DNA of 49,405 bases, from contig OMXL01000020.1 in the NCBI GenBank assembly GCA_900314985.1, forward strand, positions 1 through 49,405, in the 5' to 3' direction. The position numbers and the translations under genes are program-made. Every line of letters begins with the position of its first letter. The stretch's first letter is position 1. This stretch comes from an uncultured Prevotellaceae bacterium. GTDB taxonomy: Bacteria; Bacteroidota; Bacteroidia; Bacteroidales; Bacteroidaceae. Positions 43,915-49,405 of the stretch are shown piece after piece. The notes under the pieces were generated by a model. It searched no databases, was not told the DNA's origin, and saw nothing but the letters and a program-made list of their open reading frames with translations.

Positions 43915-44472
43915 CTATATGGTTATTGAGTATACGTAATTCTTTTCAGTATTGAGCACCGTTTCTATCTCGAAGGGCAACTCTTCGAGCACATGCTTCA
44001 TGTCGTTGCTGATGCCGTAGCCACTGCGCTTGACGGCAGCCTCCTTGCGGGTCCACAACTGGGTAAACACCAGAGCGGGGTTCTCGGCATGGAGAATCTC
44101 TTCCATCTCCGTGTCGCTCATCACATAGCGGGCCAGCGACTCACTATAGCGATGGATGCTCTCCACATCGACACCTACGGGATGGTCGCTGACCACACAG
44201 ATGGCGGCCTCGCGACAATGGCTGAGGTTGAAGTGGATGTCAGGATGACCGACGATGAGAGGCTTACCGTGTTCACCATATTCAAAGACGGGCGCCTCCT
44301 CGATGCCATACTCCTTGCGTAGTGCCTCGCGCAGCAGCAGATAGGCCGCAGCACAGGTCTTACGTCCTAACTCGTGCTTGAACTTCAGACACTGCTCCCT
44401 ACGCTGTTCCGACAGCAGGGGCAATGCCGCCTGCCAGTCGAAGTGCTCGATATCGTCGTTCAGGTAAATCAT
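43915..44472 (-). CDS. 4'-phosphopantetheinyl transferase family protein
   Basis: 185 residues from MIYLNDDIEH (ATG at 44472); the longer frame to 44637 runs back over the neighbouring gene. It transfers phosphopantetheine from CoA to a Ser of an acyl or peptidyl carrier protein. Visible motifs are HFNLSHCREAA (80-90), the Mg-binding GVDVES (Asp102, Glu104) and WTRKEAAVK (Lys143, Glu144, Lys148). The short length is Sfp/Gsp-like in motif order but compact, as is common in Bacteroidetes. Last gene of a three-gene operon; 7 bp after the LUD gene. The carrier protein it serves is not in this window. Confidence 0.88.
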   Translation of the reverse strand: MIYLNDDIEHFDWQAALPLLSEQRREQCLKFKHELGRKTCAAAYLLLREALRKEYGIEEAPVFEYGEHGKPLIVGHPDIHFNLSHCREAAICVVSDHPVGVDVESIHRYSESLARYVMSDTEMEEILHAENPALVFTQLWTRKEAAVKRSGYGISNDMKHVLEELPFEIETVLNTEKNYVYSITI

Positions 44473-44479
44473 CTTTTTC

Positions 44480-45115
44480 TTAATAGCCAAAGTCCTCACC
44501 GACCAGCACCACCTGATGCTTGCCTCGTGGCGAGTTGCGCAGGAAGTGTACATAGTTACAGATGCACTCTGGCGAGTTGCAGTTGTGGCAGACGCCATCC
44601 ACCTGACAGGGCGTCTGGATATCAAAACGGGCGGCATTGGTGGGCGATGCCGTAGAGCGCGCTCTGGCCAATGCAGCCTCCACGGTCTGTGCCACCTTGT
44701 TCAGGCCAATGACGAAGATGACCTTCTTGGGTCCCCACGTGATGGCTGCCACACGGTTGCCATTGCCGTCGATATTGACGATGACGCCGTCCTCACTGAT
44801 GGCATTGGCACTCGACAGATAGACATCGGCGCTAAAGGCACGCTCGTAGATCTTCACCACCTCATCACGGTCAGCCACCACGTCACGGTCCAGCACCTCT
44901 AAGGTACCACGCTCCTTCAGCGCCTGAGGAATGTCCATATCACGAATCGTCATAGAGCCACCCCATGTCACACTGCTACCGTCAGCAATCAGCGCCGATA
45001 CTTTCTTCACTGCCTCTGCTGCCGTCGGACAGTAGAAGGCTTCCATGTTGCGACGCTTCAGATGCTTAATCATCTTCTCTGCCAGTCGCTCGTTTCTCAA
45101 TTCCTTTGGAGTCAT
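44480..45115 (-). CDS. LUD-domain protein (LutC/DUF162-like)
   Basis: 211 residues. Family features are the N-terminal NERLAEKMIKHLKRRNMEAFYC, GSSVTWGGSMTIRDMDI (46-62), LSSANAISEDGVIVNIDGNGNRVAAITWGPKKVIFVIG (99-136) and the Cys-rich CHNCNSPECICNYVHFLRN near 175-193. LUD domains occur in lactate utilisation LutB/LutC proteins; stand-alone members like this one are of uncertain function. The four Cys residues could hold a metal. No lutA or lutB neighbour is here, so lactate oxidation is not supported. Mid-operon, 35 bp after the helicase. Confidence 0.85.
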   Translation of the reverse strand: MTPKELRNERLAEKMIKHLKRRNMEAFYCPTAAEAVKKVSALIADGSSVTWGGSMTIRDMDIPQALKERGTLEVLDRDVVADRDEVVKIYERAFSADVYLSSANAISEDGVIVNIDGNGNRVAAITWGPKKVIFVIGLNKVAQTVEAALARARSTASPTNAARFDIQTPCQVDGVCHNCNSPECICNYVHFLRNSPRGKHQVVLVGEDFGY

Positions 45116-45120
45116 ATCTT

Positions 45121-45162
45121 CTATAAACTTTAAACTATAACCTATAACCTCTAAACTTTAAT
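45121..45162. repeat. Degenerate heptamer tandem repeat
   Basis: Six 7-bp units in a row: CTATAAA, CTTTAAA, CTATAAC, CTATAAC, CTCTAAA, CTTTAAT. The array fills the gap between the LUD and helicase genes and reaches into the helicase's last codons and stop (45151-45153). Confidence 0.75.
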
Positions 45163-46581
45163 CTGCGTCTTCGGCCAGTTAATCAGGTAGAGCTGCTCCG
45201 TGGCACGTGTAAAGGCTGTATAGAGCCAGTGCAGATAGTCCACGCTGAGCATGTCGTCCGTCATATAGCCCTGGTCCACGTAGATGTGTGCCCACTGTCC
45301 GCCCTGCGCCTTATGACAGGTGGCGGCATAGGCGTATTTCACCTGCAGGGCATTGTAGTAGCGGTCTTCCTTCAATGCCTTCATGCGGTCACTCTTACGA
45401 GGTATGTCGGCATAGTCCTCCATCACCTTGTTAAACAGCTCCTCCTGCTGGTCGCGCGTCAGGGCTGGTGCCTCACTGGTCAGTGTGTCAAGCAGTACCG
45501 TAGCCGTCAGTTCGTAGTCGTCGTAGTCAGGGAAGGTCATCGTCACCTCCGCAAAGCGGAAGCCATGCTGCTCGTGCACATTCCTCACCCTGCGCACCAC
45601 GCACATATCACCGTTGGCAATGAAGCTCATGCCCCCTAAGTTAGGGGACTGTGCGACCCAGTAGTAGTTATTCTTCACCACCATCAGTTGGTCGCCAGTG
45701 GTCAGCTCCTCCTCGCGCCCCAATATCTGGTTGCGAATGCCTTGGTTGAAGATGTTGGCACGCTTGTTAGAGCGCGTCACCACCATCGTCTCGTCCAGTC
45801 CCACCTTGCTATAACTGCTGGCCAGCGTCTCGATAAGTTCGTCGCCAGGGACGACATGGATGTCCGTAAACCCGTCAAGCAGTATCTTGGGAAGAGTAAC
45901 AGGGAGGTTGAAACTCCCCTCTCTACTTGGAGAGGGGTCGGGGGAGAGGCTCCTGATCTCAGTCGCATTCCACAGAATGCCACTCTCCTGACTCTGACGC
46001 AGCACCTCGTTGAGCGTACACTCATAGACGTGCAGGCCAAAGCTACGCAGCACGGGGGCCATCAGTGCGGGACTCTCTTCCTCGCCAACGGGTGGCAGCT
46101 GTGCCTGGTCGCCAATGAGCATCAGTCGGCAGTTGCTGCCATTATACACAAAGCTGATCAGGTCGTCCAACAGACTGCGCCCATCACCATTGAGACTAAT
46201 CATCGACGCCTCGTCCACAATGAACAGCGTGTCCTTGGCATTGTTATACCCTAAGTCGAAGCCACCCTCTAATGATTTCTGCCTGTAGATACGTCGATGA
46301 ATGGTATAGGCCGCACTACCCGCATACAGCGAGAACACCTTGGCGGCACGACCTGTCGGTGCCATCAGCACCAGCTGTTGTTCCAGCGACTGCAAGGCCC
46401 TCACGATGGCTGCTGCCAGCGTTGTCTTACCCGTTCCTGCCGAGCCTCGCATGACCATCACCGGCATCATACGACTGTCAGCCATAAATGTCGCAAAGAC
46501 ATCTATGGCTGCCTGTTGTTCCTGGGTCGGCTCATAGCCGAAAGCAGTCCGTATGCGATATTTCAGTTCGTCAGCAATCAT
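45151..46581 (-). CDS. RecD-like DNA helicase (AAA_30 / UvrD_C_2 type)
   Basis: 476 residues. N-terminal TQEQQAAI precedes Walker A GSAGTGKT (46-53), the Walker B IVDEAS and the Gln-containing LIGDQAQLPPVGEEESPAL. The C-terminal UvrD-like motif AYAATCHKAQGGQW is followed by YTAFTRATEQLYL. This is a superfamily 1B 5'-3' helicase of the RecD2/Pif1-like kind, lacking RecD's N-terminal domain. Its role is probably DNA repair or replication support. Residues 211-222 (SLSPDPSPSREG) are encoded by a G/C-run palindrome, and 311-317 (SPNLGG) by a smaller palindrome, both apparently inserts. The -7 box ends only about 9 bp before the ATG, so the mRNA may be nearly leaderless. Confidence 0.9.
   Translation of the reverse strand: MIADELKYRIRTAFGYEPTQEQQAAIDVFATFMADSRMMPVMVMRGSAGTGKTTLAAAIVRALQSLEQQLVLMAPTGRAAKVFSLYAGSAAYTIHRRIYRQKSLEGGFDLGYNNAKDTLFIVDEASMISLNGDGRSLLDDLISFVYNGSNCRLMLIGDQAQLPPVGEEESPALMAPVLRSFGLHVYECTLNEVLRQSQESGILWNATEIRSLSPDPSPSREGSFNLPVTLPKILLDGFTDIHVVPGDELIETLASSYSKVGLDETMVVTRSNKRANIFNQGIRNQILGREEELTTGDQLMVVKNNYYWVAQSPNLGGMSFIANGDMCVVRRVRNVHEQHGFRFAEVTMTFPDYDDYELTATVLLDTLTSEAPALTRDQQEELFNKVMEDYADIPRKSDRMKALKEDRYYNALQVKYAYAATCHKAQGGQWAHIYVDQGYMTDDMLSVDYLHWLYTAFTRATEQLYLINWPKTQIKV
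45632..45647. repeat. Small palindrome inside the helicase gene
   Basis: CCCCTAA (45633-45639) and TTAGGGG (45641-45647) around a single base. It is translated as SPNLGG between otherwise conserved helicase segments (KNNYYW and FIANGD). Confidence 0.6.
45914..45950 (-). repeat. G/C-run palindromic repeat, copy 4 (inside the helicase gene)
   Basis: Stem CCCCTCTC (45916-45923) and GAGAGGGG (45930-45937) with a 6-nt loop, plus GGGGGAGAGG at 45940-45949. Read on the minus strand it has the same order as copies 1 and 2. It is translated in frame as SLSPDPSPSREG. Confidence 0.8.
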
Positions 46582-46589
46582 TCTTGCTG

Positions 46590-46597
46590 CAAAGATA
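46590..46597 (-). promoter_or_regulatory. Promoter -7 box of the helicase operon
   Basis: The minus strand reads TATCTTTG, only 9 bp from the ATG at 46581. No -33 TTG is seen. Confidence 0.5.
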
Positions 46598-46630
46598 CGA
46601 TTTTTTTCTGAAACTCGCTACTTATTCCTT

Positions 46631-46750
46631 TTATTCTTTAAGTTTCCAGAGCTCGTTCAGTTTCTGTTGGATAGCAGGTGCGATGGCTGGGATGTGGTGA
46701 GCACGCTCGAACTGTCGGATGTTCTGATAGGTCATCTTCAGCGACGTCAT
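46631..46750 (-). CDS. Candidate 39-residue protein
   Basis: ATG at 46750, TAA at 46631-46633. It begins MTSLKMTYQNIRQFERAH, and the tail PAIAPAIQQKLNELWKLKE looks like amphipathic helices and like real protein, more so than the other frame (46638-46865) over the same bases. Whether it starts independently or is reached by a frameshift from the overlapping frame cannot be told. Function unknown. Confidence 0.4.
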   Translation of the reverse strand: MTSLKMTYQNIRQFERAHHIPAIAPAIQQKLNELWKLKE

Positions 46751-46865
46751 CGTTGCTGCATGAACTGAGACCAATGATCATTAGGCAGCACAAAATTACA
46801 AAGCCTATCAGCCATAACGACTCCTTTCTCATTTCTTTCTCTTGCATCACTATCATATCTTTCAT
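46638..46865 (-). CDS. Candidate small membrane protein or lipoprotein (75 residues)
   Basis: It starts at 46865, 7 bp after the stop of the upstream tiny ORF, and begins MKDMIVMQEKEMRKESLW. A hydrophobic stretch LIGFVILCCLMIIGLSSC (17 residues plus Cys) could be a membrane helix or a lipoprotein signal with lipobox GLSSC. After about residue 45 the sequence is Cys/His/Pro-rich and unconvincing, while the overlapping frame (46631-46750) looks protein-like. A frameshift joining the two is possible. Low confidence in the C-terminal half. Confidence 0.4.
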   Translation of the reverse strand: MKDMIVMQEKEMRKESLWLIGFVILCCLMIIGLSSCSNDDVAEDDLSEHPTVRACSPHPSHRTCYPTETERALET

Positions 46866-46872
46866 TTGTTTT

Positions 46873-47088
46873 TTATAGCATAGCTGCTCGACGGATGCCG
46901 TTCTGCACGGCACGGTCGATGAGATCCTGATTGCGGCGAACCTCACGAACGATGACGTCGTTCTTCTGTTTTAGCTCTTCGCTCTTACGGATGAGATGCA
47001 TCACCAATACACCCACCACGATGGCAAGTATTACCAGCGCAGCGGCCATCAGAATCATCAGGGTTGTTGTTGTTTCCATCTCAATCAT
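46873..47088 (-). CDS. Small single-pass membrane protein
   Basis: 71 residues (MIEMETTTT...; Met4 at 47079 is also possible). One membrane helix, LMILMAAALVILAIVVGVLV (10-29), is followed by a charged helical tail KSEELKQKNDVIVREVRRNQ that could form a coiled coil. I do not recognise a family. It has its own promoter (47127-47157), preceded by four phased 17-bp repeats, and is followed at 7 bp by the next tiny ORF. Between an AraC-type regulator and a helicase operon, its role is unclear. Confidence 0.6.
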   Translation of the reverse strand: MIEMETTTTLMILMAAALVILAIVVGVLVMHLIRKSEELKQKNDVIVREVRRNQDLIDRAVQNGIRRAAML

Positions 47089-47123
47089 TTACTATTTGAC
47101 CATTTACAATTTACGATTTGACG
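47087..47123. repeat. Degenerate ATTTACN tandem repeat
   Basis: Five units of 7-8 bp: ATTTACT, ATTTGACC, ATTTACA, ATTTACG, ATTTGACG. It lies between the -7 box (47127-47134) and the ATG of the small membrane protein, so it would form the 5' UTR. Confidence 0.65.
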
Positions 47124-47126
47124 GTG

Positions 47127-47157
47127 CAAAGGTATACGAAAAAGTCCGCTCCCACAA
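47127..47157 (-). promoter_or_regulatory. Promoter of the small membrane protein gene
   Basis: On the minus strand TTG (47155-47157), 20 bp, TACCTTTG (47127-47134). Confidence 0.7.
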
Positions 47158-47162
47158 GGGCG

Positions 47163-47243
47163 CGGACAAATGGTCGGATGGTTTCAGACAAATGGTCGGA
47201 TAAAACGACAGAACGTCGGATGGCTACGACACGTCGTCGGATG
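47163..47243. repeat. Four 17-bp direct repeats at 21-bp spacing (iteron-like)
   Basis: Consensus NGACANANNGTCGGATR. The GTCGGAT cores begin at 47173, 47195, 47215 and 47236 (steps 22, 20, 21). The array starts 6 bp upstream of the -33 element of the small membrane protein promoter and ends at the stop codon of the AraC-type gene. Two-turn spacing puts all copies on one face of the DNA. Confidence 0.8.
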
Positions 47244-49010
47244 CTACCCGCTGATTTTCGTCTGTTTATAGGCTGTTGGTGTCATGCCGAACTTAGCGCG
47301 GAAGTTGCGGGTAAAGGTGTCGGCACTGGTGAACCCACTGGCCTGGCTGACCTGCTCGATGGTGATGTCGGGCTGGTTGTTCATCAGTCGGACGGCATAG
47401 TCCAGTCGCAACTCACGGACATAGGCTGGCAGCGAATTGGTGTCGCTACCCTGGGCAAAGGCAGCACCAATGCACTCCTTCGACAATCCTGTACGGTCAA
47501 TGAGCGTCTGGCGCCCGAAGTCGGGTTGCAGGAACAGTTGCTCGTTCTCTATCAGGTCGCGCAGACACAGGAACAACTGTTCGTCGGTCAGCGTAGTAAA
47601 GTCGGAGATGCTGAGTCCAGCCTGGACAGCTTCCTCTTCAAAAGCCACCTGCTTCTTTTTCTCCTCTCGCAACTTCCCCTTATACTCCACAGCCTCTGTA
47701 ATCTGCTGAGCCAGGATGCGGTTTTTCTCCTGCGTGGCACGCCACTGACGGTACACATAGACGGCAAAGGCTAAGATGAGCAGTGCCACCAGACCTGTAG
47801 CAATGCTGATGGTCGTGAAGAGGCGCTTGCCGGCACGCTGCTCAGCTATCTGGCGCTCCTTGCCCTGCGTATCGTAGATGGTAGCCAGTTCGGCAGCGTC
47901 GCTCCGCTTCTGTCTGATCAGTGCCGAGTCGTACACCTCGGCTATCTGCATAGCCACCTGCAGCGCAGAGTCCTTACGACCGGCATAGTAGTTGCTGCGC
48001 AGCTTAGGCATCAACTCGTCATTGATGGTCTCCAGGTCGAACTCTAACGCCCTGCCTTCCATAAAGTCGTTGAGGAAGTTAAAGTTGTAAGCGGCCTCGG
48101 TGTAACGGCGGGCAGCCATCAGATAGGAACAGCTGGAGATGCGACCTTCAGCGCTCTTACCATAGTTGCTGGTCATGTATTCATCATAGTAGCGGGCAGC
48201 CTCAGCCTCTTGTCCACGCTCCTGACAGATTCTGGCACGGTTCAGCATGGTCAGCGCCTGATAGAAGTCAACCTCAACAGAGTCGGCCACATTACTTTTC
48301 TTAAAGATGCTTAGCAGCGAGTCCTCGCGGTTTACCCATTTCTCGGCCTCGTCGATTTGTTGCAGATTCAGCTGGGCAATGGCAATGTTCTCCAAGGTGG
48401 TCAGCGCATCTATCATCTCCTTGCCTGTAGAGTCGTTGTCAACGCAAATTTTTAGCCAGTGATAAGCCTCGTTGAAACTCTCAGCCGCCTCGTCTTGACG
48501 CTCCAGCTTGGTCTGCGTGTTACCCAAGCAGAAGTAAAGGTTATGTAGTTCTCTGGCACGGCGAGGACATTCCACCGACCTCAGTTGATCAATGAAATGG
48601 ATGGCAGTACGGATTGCACCGTCGAGGTTATGCTGCGCATTCTGCAGACGAGCTAAGCCAGATCCTGCATTGATATACTCCCAGAAGTCAGCTGCTGGCG
48701 GATTGTCGTCACTGCTGGCGCGACGGAAACACTCGAGACTCTTCTGCATCTCGCCTAAATTGATGTAGGCGATGCCTCGGTAGTTGTCGGCACGAATTTG
48801 CGAGAGCTCTCCTGTACGCACCAGACTGTCAGCAATGGCAATGGTGCGCTCGAAGTCGCCCGTCAGACCAGTCTCAATAACCAAACTATCGGCATGGCCA
48901 AATACCGTCTCTTCAGGAATATCACGACGGCTCTGCGGTCCCTTGCTGGTACATCCTATCGTCACGATGGCCACAACAGCCATCATCATAAGGTACAATG
49001 GTTGTCTCAT
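47244..49010 (-). CDS. TPR/AraC hybrid membrane-bound transcription regulator
   Basis: 588 residues from MRQPLYLMMM (ATG at 49010), giving a signal with lipobox TIGC (Cys20); starts at 49013 and 49067 are alternatives. The periplasmic part (20-395) is built of TPR-like helix pairs (GIAYINLGEMQKSLECFRRA; GNTQTKLERQDEAAESFNEA; RARICQERGQEAEAARYY). A membrane helix follows at about 398-420 (TTISIATGLVALLILAFAVY), then a cytosolic coiled coil, then a C-terminal AraC-type double HTH ending in ITIEQVSQASGFTSADTFTR and NFRAKFGMTPTAY. It is built like the PUL regulator at 23253 but with an AraC instead of LuxR DNA-binding end. The adjacent repeats at 47163-47243 and 49162-49221 are candidate targets. 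Confidence 0.88.
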   Translation of the reverse strand: MRQPLYLMMMAVVAIVTIGCTSKGPQSRRDIPEETVFGHADSLVIETGLTGDFERTIAIADSLVRTGELSQIRADNYRGIAYINLGEMQKSLECFRRASSDDNPPAADFWEYINAGSGLARLQNAQHNLDGAIRTAIHFIDQLRSVECPRRARELHNLYFCLGNTQTKLERQDEAAESFNEAYHWLKICVDNDSTGKEMIDALTTLENIAIAQLNLQQIDEAEKWVNREDSLLSIFKKSNVADSVEVDFYQALTMLNRARICQERGQEAEAARYYDEYMTSNYGKSAEGRISSCSYLMAARRYTEAAYNFNFLNDFMEGRALEFDLETINDELMPKLRSNYYAGRKDSALQVAMQIAEVYDSALIRQKRSDAAELATIYDTQGKERQIAEQRAGKRLFTTISIATGLVALLILAFAVYVYRQWRATQEKNRILAQQITEAVEYKGKLREEKKKQVAFEEEAVQAGLSISDFTTLTDEQLFLCLRDLIENEQLFLQPDFGRQTLIDRTGLSKECIGAAFAQGSDTNSLPAYVRELRLDYAVRLMNNQPDITIEQVSQASGFTSADTFTRNFRAKFGMTPTAYKQTKISG

Positions 49011-49102
49011 CATCTGTATACTGCGCGGGCAGTGCTTGTATTCAGTCATAGTCTTTAAGTAAAACACACGGCTTGTCAGTCATTGGGGCCGCAAACCGAC
49101 TG

Positions 49103-49132
49103 CAAAGGTACATATTATTTCTAAATTAACAA
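49103..49132 (-). promoter_or_regulatory. Promoter of the TPR/AraC regulator
   Basis: On the minus strand TTG (49130-49132), 19 bp, TACCTTTG (49103-49110). Confidence 0.7.
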
Positions 49133-49161
49133 GGAGAATGCCAGAAAAACCTTACACCTCG

Positions 49162-49221
49162 TGTACAATTTATTATGTTTCTTACACCCATTTTTTTATG
49201 AATTTGTACAATTTGTTATGT
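49162..49221. repeat. Pair of 17-bp direct repeats in the divergent control region
   Basis: TGTACAATTTATTATGT (49162-49178) and TGTACAATTTGTTATGT (49205-49221) match at 16 of 17 bases, 43 bp apart, about four helical turns. CTTACACC occurs just before the first copy and again between them. They lie between the regulator's promoter and a plus-strand promoter at 49316. Confidence 0.75.
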
Positions 49222-49315
49222 CCTATTTCACAGAAAAAGTGTAACTGTCATTTATTTTGCATTTCACTCGATTTGCACTATCTCTGACTTCGTCGAAGAC
49301 AGGCTGCATCTCTTT

Positions 49316-49323
49316 TACCTTTG
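49316..49323 (+). promoter_or_regulatory. Plus-strand promoter -7 box for a gene beyond the window
   Basis: TACCTTTG matches TAnnTTTG; no TTG at -33. No coding start with a convincing frame follows before the window ends at 49405. The rest of 49068-49405 is A/T-rich and otherwise empty. Confidence 0.5.
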
Positions 49324-49405
49324 CACCCACGGAACAAGAGTGGTATAAGTGTGAAGGAAACTTAAATGGGACTATGTTTCATACGAGAGGCTCTCTATAA
49401 ACCGA

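Noticed and set aside
47163-47243. CRISPR-like array
   Set aside because: Spacers are only about 4 bp and repeats 17 bp; it fits a binding-site array instead.
49324-49405. tRNA or RNA gene at the right edge
   Set aside because: No cloverleaf or TTCGA-type T-loop is visible in the last 80 bases.

Overview
The window looks like chromosomal DNA of a Prevotella-type member of the Bacteroidales. The evidence is the 16S rRNA 5' end at the left edge, many promoters of the Bacteroidetes type (TTTG, about 19-20 bp, TAnnTTTG), a SusC/SusD pair, bacteroidal lipoboxes, and C-terminal tails of the 'DLQG...GIYI..GRK' kind. No CRISPR array, phage, transposase or tRNA was seen.

Layout. (1) 1-106: 5' end of a 16S rRNA gene reading leftward, with leader and promoter. 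(2) 455-7467: housekeeping and envelope genes: an OmpA-type lipoprotein, purL, a two-gene chromate-type transporter, a small beta-barrel protein and an FMN-binding-domain protein. (3) 7641-11658: a secreted GH51 arabinofuranosidase, an 800-bp repeat-rich non-coding stretch, and a shortened GH3 (auxin-responsive type) protein that has lost its ATP motif. (4) 11670-43913: a large polysaccharide utilisation locus (PUL) in four transcription units. Unit A (23079 down to 11670) holds three GH31 enzymes, two SusE/F-like proteins and a repeat-rich surface protein. A membrane-spanning TPR/HTH regulator follows at 23253-24866. Unit B (32505 down to 24990) is SusC, SusD, a SusE-like lipoprotein and GH43. 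Unit C (39354 down to 32691) is GH125, an unrecognised alpha-helical protein and GH38. Unit D (39702 to 43913, plus strand) is a DUF4965-type protein and GH76. GH76, GH125 and GH38 point to alpha-mannan or mannose-rich glycans; the GH31 and GH43 enzymes would remove other decorations. (5) 43915-46581: a minus-strand operon of a RecD-like helicase, a LUD-domain protein and a phosphopantetheinyl transferase. (6) 46631-49405: tiny membrane-protein ORFs behind a 21-bp-periodic repeat array, then a TPR/AraC hybrid regulator and a divergent promoter region.

Two unexpected themes stand out. First, units A, B and C each carry an inverted repeat TTGTATAAC-N9/10-GTTATACAA centred 52.5-53 bp upstream of the -7 box, and unit D has the promoter-proximal half-site at the same distance. 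This looks like one PUL regulon, perhaps run by the regulator at 23253-24866. Second, a family of about 30-bp G/C-run palindromes lies inside or at the ends of reading frames (purL twice, the chromate transporter N-terminus, the RecD-like helicase), translated in frame.
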